A model generated the notes under the pieces. That model saw only the letters and a program-made list of their open reading frames with translations, had not been told where the DNA came from and did no database searches. Positions 16,566 to 25,671 of a stretch of 64,000 bases of DNA are shown piece by piece (positions within the stretch are counted from its first letter, which is position 1; each line of letters begins with the position of its first letter). Made by a program: the position numbers and the translations under genes. This DNA comes from Steroidobacteraceae bacterium (lineage in GTDB: Bacteria > Pseudomonadota > Gammaproteobacteria > Steroidobacterales > Steroidobacteraceae). The stretch covers positions 2,170,001 to 2,234,000 of the forward strand of contig JAWLAG010000001.1 of NCBI GenBank assembly GCA_041395505.1. The letters run 5' to 3'.

Positions 16566-18635
16566 ATGGTAATTCGTATCACTGCGCTGGTGTTTCTTGG
16601 CGCAATACTGCTCGGCCCCACGGTGGGTCGCGCCGACGAAGGCATGTGGACTTTCGACAATTTTCCGGCCAGCGAAATCGCGTCGCGCCACGGCGTCAAT
16701 ATCTCCCGCGACTGGCTCGAGCATGTGCAGCGTTCCGTTGTCCGTCTGTCAAACTGCACAGCATCCTATGTTTCGGCCAACGGCCTGATCCTGACCAATC
16801 ACCATTGCGTGGCCAGCTGCCTCGCCGAGCATTCCGGACGTGACAGCAGCCTGCTCGAAACCGGATTCCTGGCGACCTCTCGCACCGAGGAATTGCGCTG
16901 TGGCACACAGATTGCCGATACGCTGATCGCAATGATCGACGTGACTGCAGACGTCAATGCGGCGACGTCGGGCATGGCAGCGGGAGCGGCCAACGATGCG
17001 CGCAAGAAGCGACTCACGGAACTGGAGTCGGATTGCGAGCGCACGCCGCCTGACCCGGCGAGCGGCGGCAGCACGCGCTGCGAGGCGGTAACGCTCTATC
17101 AGGGCGGTCAATACTATATATACAAGTATCGTCGCTACGATGACGTGCGCCTGGTTTTCGCACCGGAGGAAGGTATCGCCGCTTTCGGCGGTGATCCGGA
17201 CAATTTCCAATTTCCACGCTGGTGCCTCGACATGGGCGTGTTGCGGGCGTATTGGAAGGGTCGTCCGGCCCGAACCGCGGACTTTCTCAAAGTCGACTTT
17301 GCGGGCCCGGCCGAAGGTGAGGCGGTTTTCGTCGCCGGCCATCCCGGTTCGACCGACCGGCTTCTGACTGTCGCCGAGCTCAAGGGCCTGCGCGACCGCG
17401 ACCTTCCTGGCGCGCTGCTACGCGCGTCCGAAATGCGCGGCCGCTACATACAATTTGGCAAGCAATCCGAGAGTGCCGCGCGCATCGTCGCCGAGCCGCT
17501 GAATAGTCTGGAGAACGGCATCAAGGTAAGGCGCAAGCTGCTGGATGCCTTGCACGATGACGACATGCTTGCCGTGAAGTCAGCCGAAGAACAGGCTCTC
17601 GCCGAGCGTCTGCAGGCAGGCGGGGACAACCCGTTTGCGCGCATCGCGCAAGCACAACGTGCCGAGGATGCTTTCTATCTTGACTATCTTTTCCTCGAGA
17701 ACATGGTCGGGTTCAACAGCCAGTTGTTTCGCTATGCGCGTGCGATCGTCCGCGCGGCCGCGGAACGCGACAAACCCAATACCGAGCGCCTGCGAGAGTA
17801 TACCGACGCTGCGTTGCCACGCCTGACCCAGCGACTCGAAGCGCCGACGCCAGTGTATCCCGAACTCGAACAGCTCACGCTGTCCTATTCCCTGGAGCGC
17901 ATGCGTGAGTGGTTGGGACCCGATCACGCTGTCGTGCGCGAACTGCTTGCATCCGATTCGCCGGATTCGCTGGCATCGCGTCTGCTAACAGGCAGCAAAC
18001 TGTCGGATCCCGCCGAGCGCATGCGGCTCTACAACGGAGGCCAACCCGCTGTCGCCGCCTCGGATGATGCGCTCATCAAGCTCGCTGCAAGTCTCGAGCC
18101 AAAGGCACGAGCGGTACGGCAGCAATATGAAAACGAGGTGGAGGCGCCGTCCGCCCAGGCGGCGGAAGAAATAGCGCGCGCCCGGTTCGCTGCGCTCGGG
18201 ACCAGTGTCTACCCGGATGCGACTTTCACGTTGCGCCTGAACCCGGGCACGGTCCAGGGCTGGCAGGAAAGCGGCAGGACCATCGAACCTTTCACGAGAT
18301 TATCGCGCCTTTTCGAAAGAGCCACCGGCCGCGCACCTTTCGCCATACCGCAGAAATGGCTCGACGCGAAAGATCGCCTCGATTTGAACACCCCGTTCAA
18401 CCTGTCGACCAACAACGACATTGTCGGCGGCAATTCCGGGAGCCCGCTGATCAATGCCAGGGGTCAGGTCGTCGGGCTGATGTTCGACGGCAATATCCAC
18501 TCGATTTCGGGCGCCTACTGGTTCGACACGGACAAGAACCGTGCTGTTGCAGTCGATACGGCAATCATTCGCGAGGCATTGTCGAAAGTATATGACGCCA
18601 AGGCCTTGCTCAAGGAGATCGGCGCCGGACGCTGA
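16566..18635 (+). CDS. S46-family dipeptidyl-peptidase (DPP7/DPP11 type)
   Basis: This 689-residue exported serine peptidase has a signal peptide ending about VGRA. The catalytic triad of the S46 family is visible: His in ILTNHHCV (about residue 78), Asp in the region DNFQFPRWCLDMG (about 212-222) and Ser in VGGNSGSPLIN (about 623). S46 enzymes release dipeptides from the N-terminus of oligopeptides in the periplasm and occur in Bacteroidetes and in proteobacteria such as Xanthomonadales. Length and motifs fit a complete enzyme. Specificity (hydrophobic versus acidic P1) is not assigned. Confidence 0.93.
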   Translation: MVIRITALVFLGAILLGPTVGRADEGMWTFDNFPASEIASRHGVNISRDWLEHVQRSVVRLSNCTASYVSANGLILTNHHCVASCLAEHSGRDSSLLETGFLATSRTEELRCGTQIADTLIAMIDVTADVNAATSGMAAGAANDARKKRLTELESDCERTPPDPASGGSTRCEAVTLYQGGQYYIYKYRRYDDVRLVFAPEEGIAAFGGDPDNFQFPRWCLDMGVLRAYWKGRPARTADFLKVDFAGPAEGEAVFVAGHPGSTDRLLTVAELKGLRDRDLPGALLRASEMRGRYIQFGKQSESAARIVAEPLNSLENGIKVRRKLLDALHDDDMLAVKSAEEQALAERLQAGGDNPFARIAQAQRAEDAFYLDYLFLENMVGFNSQLFRYARAIVRAAAERDKPNTERLREYTDAALPRLTQRLEAPTPVYPELEQLTLSYSLERMREWLGPDHAVVRELLASDSPDSLASRLLTGSKLSDPAERMRLYNGGQPAVAASDDALIKLAASLEPKARAVRQQYENEVEAPSAQAAEEIARARFAALGTSVYPDATFTLRLNPGTVQGWQESGRTIEPFTRLSRLFERATGRAPFAIPQKWLDAKDRLDLNTPFNLSTNNDIVGGNSGSPLINARGQVVGLMFDGNIHSISGAYWFDTDKNRAVAVDTAIIREALSKVYDAKALLKEIGAGR

Positions 18636-18709
18636 GCACTCTATCGCGAGGCGTGCCGGCCACAAGCGTGAAGGTAAGACCAATGACTATCCGGTCAACT
18701 GGAGGAACC

Positions 18710-19183
18710 ATGCAAAGGCACATTGCATCGCTATTCATTCTGGTCATCTCGATGCTGCTGTTCGGCTGCAGCCGCGGTCCCGACGCCCTGCCGCAAGCGG
18801 CCGCCGATACCTGGGAGCGCGCTTTCAACGACAACGACCTCAATACCCTGATGGCCTCCTACAGTGACGACGCGCAATTGTTGCCGCCAGGGCAACCCGT
18901 GCGCGCGGGCAAGGCCGCCATCCGCGGGTTTTTCGACGGATCGCTCGGCGTGCTGCAGATCAAGGGCAAGTCGACGCAGTGGGAGAGCCACGTTTCGGGT
19001 GATACGGCCTATCGCGTCGGTGCTTATCGCATCATGGGCATCGATGGCAATTCGCTCGAAGTCGGCAAGTTCGTCGAGATCTGGCGCTTGCAGGACGGCC
19101 AGTGGAAGTTGCACCGAAATATCTGGAACCTCGATGCGCGCAGCGGCACCGATACGCAGGTTGATGTAGAACCCGCGACTTAA
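18710..19183 (+). CDS. Lipoprotein with NTF2/SnoaL-like (DUF4440-type) domain
   Basis: ATG 18710 follows a clear GGAGG by 4 bases, which decides the start. The signal peptide ends in a lipobox (LLFGC). The body shows the SnoaL/NTF2 pattern: helix AAADTWERAFNDNDLNTLMA, then DDAQLLPPG, AAIRGFF and the closing beta strands VEIWRLQDGQWKLHRNIWN. Such small domains bind hydrophobic ligands or act as enzymes. The function here is unknown. It lies 74 bp after the S46 gene and may be co-transcribed. Confidence 0.8.
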   Translation: MQRHIASLFILVISMLLFGCSRGPDALPQAAADTWERAFNDNDLNTLMASYSDDAQLLPPGQPVRAGKAAIRGFFDGSLGVLQIKGKSTQWESHVSGDTAYRVGAYRIMGIDGNSLEVGKFVEIWRLQDGQWKLHRNIWNLDARSGTDTQVDVEPAT

Positions 19184-19441
19184 CAGAATATTCCACGCGC
19201 GCTGATGGTGTCGTGAATGCGGCCAAGGGGTTGCGCAATCGTACGATGGGGCGGACAATCGCTGCCAATTTCGGGATGACTAGGGACTGACCGGGGACGA
19301 AACTCGTCCTCCGGGCGGAAAAACAACAACGGCGATGCCCCGCCAGCGCCTGGGCCGGGGACCGATTCGGTCCCGCGCCCCAGAGGGTTCAATCAGAATC
19401 CCGCGGCAAGGCTCGCAACAGCGAAGGGAGTTCTTGTACCC
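19184..19441 (+). promoter_or_regulatory. Structured 5' leader region of the subtilase gene
   Basis: This 258-bp gap holds two strong hairpins. One is near 19291-19315: stem GGACGA, loop AAC, stem TCGTCC, extended by CCGG pairs. The other is near 19350-19383: GGGACCGA paired with TCGGTCCC, flanked by CTGGG and CCCAG. The second has no following T run, so it is not a normal terminator. A GAAGGGAG ribosome-binding stretch precedes the ATG at 19442. Whether the hairpins regulate the protease is unproven. Confidence 0.4.
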
Positions 19442-22400
19442 ATGCGTAAATCGATGATGGTGGCGAGCACAATCGTGCTCAGCGCTTTGGCATCAATTGC
19501 CGGCGCACAAAACCTTTCGGTAGCACCCAATGCAGCGAGCCTCAATCGGCTGGCGCCGCAAAGTGCCATTGCTCCGACGCGCGTCTATGTCGTGCAGATG
19601 GCCGGCGAGCCCAGCATCAGCTATCAGGGCGGTGAAGTGGGTTTCGAAGCGACAGCGCCCCGCCGCGGCGAGCGCTACAACTCGCGCCTCGCAAAGGTTC
19701 GCAACTACACCGAACACCTACGCGACAAGCAGGATCGTGCTTTGAGCGCAGTCGGTGCATCGAGCCGCAAGGTCTATAGCTACAGCCACGCGTTCAACGG
19801 TTTCGCAGCACGCCTCACGGCCGTAGAAGCCGAGAAGCTGCGCGGCAACAAGGACGTCATGAACGTATGGGAGGATCGCGCTGTCGACCTCGATACCAAC
19901 AACAGCCCGGAATTTCTCGGCCTGCTGGATCGCAAAGACGGCCTGCGCACGCGTCTTGGCCTCAAAGGCGAAGACATCGTCATTGGCGTACTCGACTCGG
20001 GCGCCGTGCAGGAGCATCCGAGCTTCGCAGACACGATCACCAAGCCGCTGCCCAAATTCTGCGACAACCCGTCCTGGTGGCAAAAGCCCTTGTGCGGCTT
20101 CCTTGAGAAATTCCGCACCGTGCGTGTCTACGACGCGCCGCGCAACTGGAACGGCATCTGTCAGGAAGGCGAGGCCTGGGCCGCGACCGATTGCAACAAC
20201 AAGCTGATCGGTGCGCGCTGGTTCGTCGATGGCTTCCTGGCTGGACGCGGCTCGGTCGTCGACGGCGAGTTCCTCTCGCCGCGCGATTCCGATGGCCATG
20301 GCAGCCACACGGCGAGCACGGCGGGTGGCAACGAAGTCACGGCCTCGTTGAACGGCACGCCACTTGCCCAGATCAGTGGCATGGCTCCGCGTGCGCGAAT
20401 TGCCGTCTACAAGACCTGCTGGCTGTCGCCCGGAGCGACCAACAACAGCTGCTTCTTCTCTGACAGCGCCGCCGCCACGGACGCCGCAGTCGCCGATGGC
20501 GTCGATGTGATCAACTTCTCCGTCGGCACGGCGTTCGCATTCAACGACCCGCAGGACCTGGCTTTCCTGCGCGCCGTCGATGCGGGCGTATTCGTCGCCC
20601 GCTCTGCCGGCAACGAAGGGCCTGCGCCCGAGACCGTTGCAGCCGGCGAACCCTGGGTGACCTCGGTCGCAGCCTCCACGCAGGACGGCACCGCATTTGC
20701 CCAGGCCATGTCGGTCAACTCCCCGGCCAATGTAGCTGGCGAGTACGCCAGTCTCGAAGGCGCAATCACGGCGCCGCTCGCGCTGACGGGACCCAAGACC
20801 GACGACCTGGTCGCTGCATCGCCGATCGATGCCTGCACACCGCTCAGCAATTCCATCGGTGGCAAGATTGCCCTGATCGCACGCGGTACCTGCACCTTCA
20901 CCGTCAAGATCGAGAATGCGGTCAATGCCGGTGCGGCGGGCGTACTCATGTACACCACGCCGACGGCATCCAAGACCGTCATGGGCGGCACGGCAACGGC
21001 GCTCACGACCAGCATTCCTGGCGTTATGATCGACAACGCGCCGGGCGTTGCACTGCTGGCGGAACTGACGGCCGGCAACGCCGTCAACGTAACGCTCTCG
21101 GCGAGCACCTATATCACCGAGCCGCTGCAGGGCAACATCATGGCCGACTTCTCCTCGCGCGGCCCCTACCCCATGGAGACGGACTGGATCAAGCCCGATG
21201 TCACGGCTCCGGGCGTGCGGATCCTCGCAGCCTATGCGCCCGAGAAGGCGGACGGGAGCCTCGGCGACCTGTTCCAGTACCTGCAGGGCACGTCGATGTC
21301 GAGCCCGCACGTGGCGGGTATCGGCGCGCTGTTGCGCGAGGCACATCCCGACTGGAGCCCCGCGGCCATCAAGTCGGCCTTGATGACCACCGCGCGCCAG
21401 AACCTGGTCAAGGAAGACGGCGCGACGCCAGCCGATCCGTTCGACTTCGGCGCGGGCCACATCGTGCCGAACGATGCGGTCGATCCGGGCCTCGTCTACG
21501 ATGCCGCGCTGTTCGACTACCTGGCGGCGACCTGCGGCACGGTCTCGCCGCTCGTCACGGCCGGGAGCTGTGACTTCCTCGCGGCGAATGGCTTCTCGCT
21601 CGACCCGGCGAATCTCAACCTGCCGTCGATCGGCGTGGGTGAACTGGTCGGCTCCAAGACCATTCGCCGAACAGTGACCAACGTCTCGCGCAATGGCCGC
21701 ACGAAGTATCGTGCCGAGATCGAGGCGCCCGCAGGTTACGAGGTCAGCGTTTCGCCAAGCCGTCTGTCACTGCGACGCGGCGAGACGGCAACCTATGAAG
21801 TCACCATCACCAATGTCAGCGCTCCACCCAACGAGTGGCGATTCGGGTCGCTCACCTGGACGGCCCGCGGCGGTGATGATGACGATGATCGCTCGAGCCG
21901 CGGCTACGCGGTGCGAAGCCCGATCGCCGTGAATGCAGTCGCGTTGTCCGCGCCCGCAGAGATTTCGGGCACCGGCAGCAACGGAAGCGCGCAGTTCGAT
22001 GTCGGCTTTGGCTATACGGGTCCGTACACCGCCCAGGTGCACGGCCTCAATAGCCCGCTCATCGTACCGGGCACGGTTGCCCAGGGCGGCACGGCCGTCA
22101 TCGGCATCAACGTGCCGGCTGGCCAGGCACTGGTGCGTTTCGCGCTTTATGACGAGTACACCAGCGGCCAGAACGACCTCGACCTCGATGTCCTGTATTG
22201 CCCGGGCGGTACCTGCATTTCGCGCATCGCGACCAGCGGCGGTCCGACCTCGCGCGAACAGGTCGATGCGGTATTCCCGCAGCCAGGTCTGTACGGCATC
22301 TTCATCGATGGTTTCGCGACCGAGGGCGGCAATCCGGCCGACTTTGCGCTGTTCGTCAATGGTTTCGGAATCGTCGACGATGCCGGCAACATGACGGCCA

Positions 22401-22588
22401 GCGGACCGGCAAGTGCCGTCGTCGGTGGCACAGGCACCGTCGGAGTCACCTGGTCGGGCCTCGCGACGGGCGCTGGCGCCAAGTACCTCGGTGCCGTGTC
22501 TCATAGCGATGCCAATGGCATCATCGGCCTGACAATCGTCAGCGTCGACAATGATGCAGGGCTGGGACTCGGCGACCTGCTGCCCTGA
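19442..22588 (+). CDS. Secreted S8 subtilisin-like protease with PA domain
   Basis: This is a 1048-residue exported protease. It has a signal peptide ending about SIAGAQ and an I9-type propeptide at about 50-135. The catalytic residues are Asp in VIGVLDSGAVQ (about 183), His in DSDGHGSHTAS (about 286) and Ser in GTSMSSPHVAG (about 618). A PA domain is inserted at about 445-555. C-terminal to the catalytic domain are an Fn3-like domain (TVTNVSRNGRTKYRAEI) with an acidic GGDDDDDRSS loop and beta-rich modules that probably act in secretion or binding. It resembles the plant cucumisin-like/bacterial large subtilases. It is followed by a clear terminator. Confidence 0.95.
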   Translation: MRKSMMVASTIVLSALASIAGAQNLSVAPNAASLNRLAPQSAIAPTRVYVVQMAGEPSISYQGGEVGFEATAPRRGERYNSRLAKVRNYTEHLRDKQDRALSAVGASSRKVYSYSHAFNGFAARLTAVEAEKLRGNKDVMNVWEDRAVDLDTNNSPEFLGLLDRKDGLRTRLGLKGEDIVIGVLDSGAVQEHPSFADTITKPLPKFCDNPSWWQKPLCGFLEKFRTVRVYDAPRNWNGICQEGEAWAATDCNNKLIGARWFVDGFLAGRGSVVDGEFLSPRDSDGHGSHTASTAGGNEVTASLNGTPLAQISGMAPRARIAVYKTCWLSPGATNNSCFFSDSAAATDAAVADGVDVINFSVGTAFAFNDPQDLAFLRAVDAGVFVARSAGNEGPAPETVAAGEPWVTSVAASTQDGTAFAQAMSVNSPANVAGEYASLEGAITAPLALTGPKTDDLVAASPIDACTPLSNSIGGKIALIARGTCTFTVKIENAVNAGAAGVLMYTTPTASKTVMGGTATALTTSIPGVMIDNAPGVALLAELTAGNAVNVTLSASTYITEPLQGNIMADFSSRGPYPMETDWIKPDVTAPGVRILAAYAPEKADGSLGDLFQYLQGTSMSSPHVAGIGALLREAHPDWSPAAIKSALMTTARQNLVKEDGATPADPFDFGAGHIVPNDAVDPGLVYDAALFDYLAATCGTVSPLVTAGSCDFLAANGFSLDPANLNLPSIGVGELVGSKTIRRTVTNVSRNGRTKYRAEIEAPAGYEVSVSPSRLSLRRGETATYEVTITNVSAPPNEWRFGSLTWTARGGDDDDDRSSRGYAVRSPIAVNAVALSAPAEISGTGSNGSAQFDVGFGYTGPYTAQVHGLNSPLIVPGTVAQGGTAVIGINVPAGQALVRFALYDEYTSGQNDLDLDVLYCPGGTCISRIATSGGPTSREQVDAVFPQPGLYGIFIDGFATEGGNPADFALFVNGFGIVDDAGNMTASGPASAVVGGTGTVGVTWSGLATGAGAKYLGAVSHSDANGIIGLTIVSVDNDAGLGLGDLLP

Positions 22589-22620
22589 AGTAGCACGCCG
22601 GACCGGCATCACCCACCGAA

Positions 22621-22653
22621 GCTGCCCGACCTCTGGTCGGGCAGCTTTTTTTT
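22621..22653. terminator. Intrinsic terminator between convergent genes
   Basis: GCTGCCCGACC and GGTCGGGCAGC form an 11-bp perfect stem around a short CTCT loop, followed by eight T on the plus strand. It ends the subtilase transcript and lies 18 bp beyond the stop of the convergent lipoprotein gene. Confidence 0.92.
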
Positions 22654-22670
22654 CGCGATCTTGCCGCGCT

Positions 22671-23345
22671 CTAATCAGCCGTTATTTCGGGGCAGGCGAT
22701 GGTGCGGACAAGATCGGTGTGATACGAGTACTCGCGACCATTGTGCTTCAACGTGAGGATGTATCCCTTGGTCGCGACTGCCGGATAACTCTGCCCCGGC
22801 TCTGGACAATCCATGCCGGCATCTTTCCAGGTTGCGCTTCGGCCGGAAAGCATCTGGATGCTCGACGCATCGACTCCCAGACGTGCTGCGAGATCCTTGC
22901 GCGCCGCCAGGAGTTGTTCGGCGAATACCAGCTCCATCTGGTCGGTGACGCCACCCACGGCTTTGGCGCGATGACATACGAAAATGCGCCCCTTGGCGGA
23001 GTGCACGAAGTGAATCGCCTGGCCGACCCGCAACGTGATCTTGTAGCCTGGCGTAATCACCTGCATATAGGCTTCGCCCGGCTGCGGGCATCCCAGCGAA
23101 CTGTCGCGAAAATCGACGGCGCGAATCGTTTCGACGCTCACCTGATCGACCGGGATGCCCAGGTCGTCGGCCAGAGTCCGTGCCGCGCGTTGCGCTAGGT
23201 CCTTGGGCAGCGACTCGGCGGCCTCGGGTTTGCCGGCGGAGTCGATGACGCGGGTTTCTCCCTTGGCGTCTGATTCGTCCGAGCAGGCGATCATCAGCAG
23301 CGCGCTGAGTCCCACGGCGAGCGTGGCAGTTTTCCGGTGAGCCAT
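22671..23345 (-). CDS. Lipoprotein with two homologous repeats
   Basis: ATG 23345 is preceded by GGAGGAGAAT at good spacing, and the N-terminus is a lipoprotein signal (LSALLMIACSDE). The body has two related units, each with a short helix (LADDLGIPVDQVS / LAARLGVDASSIQ), a conserved CPQPGEAY / CPEPGQSY motif and a closing strand (PGYKITLRVG / KGYILTLKHNG). This points to an internal duplication. Family function is not known to me. It probably sits at the outer membrane facing the periplasm. Confidence 0.75.
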   Translation of the reverse strand: MAHRKTATLAVGLSALLMIACSDESDAKGETRVIDSAGKPEAAESLPKDLAQRAARTLADDLGIPVDQVSVETIRAVDFRDSSLGCPQPGEAYMQVITPGYKITLRVGQAIHFVHSAKGRIFVCHRAKAVGGVTDQMELVFAEQLLAARKDLAARLGVDASSIQMLSGRSATWKDAGMDCPEPGQSYPAVATKGYILTLKHNGREYSYHTDLVRTIACPEITAD

Positions 23346-23370
23346 GAGTGATTCTCCTCCACTTCGCTGG

Positions 23371-24330
23371 TCAACAGCTCTTGTACAAGTAAACTCCCGC
23401 ACTGTCCGGGCGGCGGGTAATGGCGCCGCGGCGCATCAGGCAGTTGAGGTGCGCAAGGGTCTCCCCGGTGGCCATGTGCAGCAGCTCGCGGCCGATGCTG
23501 CGCGCGAACATCGCGCCGAACAAGTCGACCGCTCGACACTCCTCGCGCGACAGCCGTCGCAACAAACGCAGCATCGTGCGCTCATGACCCTCCACGAGGG
23601 CCTCCAGCCGCGCGTGCACACCGACAAAAGGCTCATTGTGTGCGGGCAGCACCAGCGTGTCCGCGGGAATGAGCTCTGCGAGCCGATTGCAGCTTCGCAG
23701 CCAGTCCGACAGAGGATCGGCCTCCGGCTCGGTCGGAAAGACCGAGACATTGGACGAAATCCTTGGCAGTACCTGGTCGCCTGAAATCAGCACCCCAAGT
23801 GTTTCCTGCCAAAGGCAGGCATGCTCGGGGCTGTGCCCATTGCCAGTGACGATACGCCATGGCATGCCACCGATGTCGAGCGAGTCGCCCTCGCACAGTC
23901 GCTGGAAGCTCTCCGGGAGCTGCGCGACATTGCTCCCGAATTCGCCGAAGGATGTGCGATATTGCTCGAGTGCCGGGGCGTCCCAGCCTGCGCGTCGATA
24001 GAATTCCACTGCCGCTGCCGGCGCCGGACGCAGCGAGTCGCCAACCAGCATGCGGCAGGTCGTGTATTCGAGTCGGCTCATCAGCAGCGGGCAGGAAAAT
24101 CGTTCCGCCAGCCAACCGGCGAGGCCAACGTGATCGGGATGCATGTGGGTGACGATGAGGCGCTTGATGCGGCGCCCGGCCATTGGCCCCACCAGCAACT
24201 GCTCCCAAAGCGCCCTGGTTGGCGCGTCTGGCAAGCCCGAGTCGATCAGCACATAGCCGTCGCCGTCATCCAGCAGCCAGAGATTGATCCAGCGCAGGGC
24301 AAAAGGCAGCGGCATGCGTATCCAGTGCAC
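23371..24330 (-). CDS. MBL-fold metallohydrolase
   Basis: It contains the metallo-beta-lactamase signature VTHMHPDHVG (about residue 62), a second His in GNGHSPEHACL, Asp in LISGDQVLP and a terminal His in LPAHNEPF. The domain matches glyoxalase-II/RNase-Z-like hydrolases acting on thioesters or similar. A C-terminal winged-helix-like tail (HLNCLMRRGAITRR) is common in this subfamily. The GTG at 24330 is the only conventional start, but coding-like sequence (EVASG directly before VHW) continues upstream to the neighbouring gene, so the N-terminus may be longer with a rare start. Confidence 0.85.
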   Translation of the reverse strand: MHWIRMPLPFALRWINLWLLDDGDGYVLIDSGLPDAPTRALWEQLLVGPMAGRRIKRLIVTHMHPDHVGLAGWLAERFSCPLLMSRLEYTTCRMLVGDSLRPAPAAAVEFYRRAGWDAPALEQYRTSFGEFGSNVAQLPESFQRLCEGDSLDIGGMPWRIVTGNGHSPEHACLWQETLGVLISGDQVLPRISSNVSVFPTEPEADPLSDWLRSCNRLAELIPADTLVLPAHNEPFVGVHARLEALVEGHERTMLRLLRRLSREECRAVDLFGAMFARSIGRELLHMATGETLAHLNCLMRRGAITRRPDSAGVYLYKSC

Positions 24331-24401
24331 GCCGGACGCGACCTCACGCAGTTCGGCGCCACCGGGAGCATCACCGCATGGATAGCTCAGCTTGGCGACC
24401 G

Positions 24402-25205
24402 TCAGCGAGCCTCTCCCGCGAGCCGCACGATGTATCCGCCCGAACGCTCATCGGCTTGCAGTGACATCAGGCCACGCTCGGCCCCCTCCTCGAGCAGCTC
24501 GTTGAATGAGCCGAAGCCGTAATAGGACTCGTTGAAGCCTGGTCGGCGCCGCTTAAGCGCTTGTTTGATCATCGAGCCCCAGATTCTGTCATCCGCGCTG
24601 CGTTCCGCAGTGAGCGCCTCCAGGGTGCTGACGATGTACTCCATGGCCTCGGCGGTCTTGTCGCGATCCTTGTCACCATCCTCCGCCTTGCGCGCCGTCG
24701 GCAGTTTGCGTGCGGGCCGGCGACGCCGCTCCCTGACCAGATCGTCGTAGAAAATGAACTCGTCGCAATTGGCGACGAGCAGATCGGAAGAGGAATTCTT
24801 GACACCGACGCCGATGACGACCTTGTTGTTTTCCCGCAGCTTCGATACCAGGGGCGAAAAATCGGAATCGCCGCTGATGATGACGAAACAGTCGACGTGG
24901 GACTTGGTATAGCACAGGTCCAATGCATCGACGACCATGCGGATATCGGCAGAGTTCTTGCCCGATAGGCGCCGGTGCGGAATCTCTATGAGCTCGAAAG
25001 CCGCCTGGTGCATGACTGCCTTGAATTCCTTGTACCTGTCCCAGTCACAGTAGGCCTTCTTGACCACGATGCTGCCCTTGAGCAGGAGTCGCTCGAGCAC
25101 TTTCGCGATATCGAACTTGGCATACTTGGCTTCCGCAACGCCCAGTGCGATGTTTTCGAAATCGCAAAAAAGCGCCAGGTTGCTATCGTCGCTACGCGCC
25201 GTCAT
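24402..25205 (-). CDS. NYN-domain (LabA/DUF88-type) ribonuclease-like protein with C-terminal LOTUS-like domain
   Basis: The N-terminal NYN/PIN-like domain shows LALFCDFENIA (first acidic residue), KNSADIRMVVDALDL and the VIISGDSDFSPLV motif that closes the metal site. The basic linker RRRRPARK is followed by a C-terminal helical region (IWGSMIKQALKRRRPGFNESYYGFGSFNELL) that looks like an OST-HTH/LOTUS RNA-binding domain. These proteins are predicted RNases. ATG 25205 begins MTARSDDSN; upstream in-frame ATGs are less likely. Confidence 0.85.
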   Translation of the reverse strand: MTARSDDSNLALFCDFENIALGVAEAKYAKFDIAKVLERLLLKGSIVVKKAYCDWDRYKEFKAVMHQAAFELIEIPHRRLSGKNSADIRMVVDALDLCYTKSHVDCFVIISGDSDFSPLVSKLRENNKVVIGVGVKNSSSDLLVANCDEFIFYDDLVRERRRRPARKLPTARKAEDGDKDRDKTAEAMEYIVSTLEALTAERSADDRIWGSMIKQALKRRRPGFNESYYGFGSFNELLEEGAERGLMSLQADERSGGYIVRLAGEAR

Positions 25206-25363
25206 GCAGGCGATTATACGGGCTTCTCGCAGCGGTACCATGACTGAAGCCGGCATTTGCCGCGTCCACCCCGCCGTTTGATTCGCAGCTGCAGGGACCG
25301 CGGCGCTTGCGTATCATTCAAATCATTCGGAACGGCGAAATTATCCCAAGGGAGAGATTCACC

Positions 25364-25660
25364 ATGGCGAAACGCAAATCTGCCGCCGGCAAGGCGCGCA
25401 AAACCAAACGCGGGCAGACCAGGACGCGTGCCCGGACCGCGTCCGCGGCCCGCCGCAGACGACAGCCGCTGCATCCAAAGCGCGCCGAGGTCGCCGGCCG
25501 CGCAACCGGCATCGCCGTGGACGCCGCAATCGCCAATGCGCTCGGGAAATTACCGCGTCTCGGCCGCAAGTACGCCACTCTCGGCGGCATACAGATCGAG
25601 GATACAGGTGATGGTGGGGGTACGACGACGCACGTCCTGATGTACGTGCACCTCCCCTGA
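25364..25660 (+). CDS. Small basic protein, histone-like N-terminus
   Basis: ATG 25364 follows GGGAGAG by a normal spacing. The 98-residue product starts with about 45 residues almost entirely Lys/Arg/Ala/Thr/Ser, reminiscent of bacterial histone-H1-like tails. It then has a short ordered part (AIANALGKLPRLGRKYATLGG) and ends with IEDTGDGGGTTTHVLMYVHLP. It may bind nucleic acid. I do not recognise the family. It lies 11 bp before purU. Confidence 0.6.
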   Translation: MAKRKSAAGKARKTKRGQTRTRARTASAARRRRQPLHPKRAEVAGRATGIAVDAAIANALGKLPRLGRKYATLGGIQIEDTGDGGGTTTHVLMYVHLP

Positions 25661-25671
25661 GGTCGCATACC

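Noticed and set aside
19718..21460. A 580-codon minus-strand open frame across the subtilase gene
   Set aside because: It is the mirror of a high-GC gene with strong third-position bias. It has no start signal or domain, and the plus-strand frame holds the full S8 catalytic triad.
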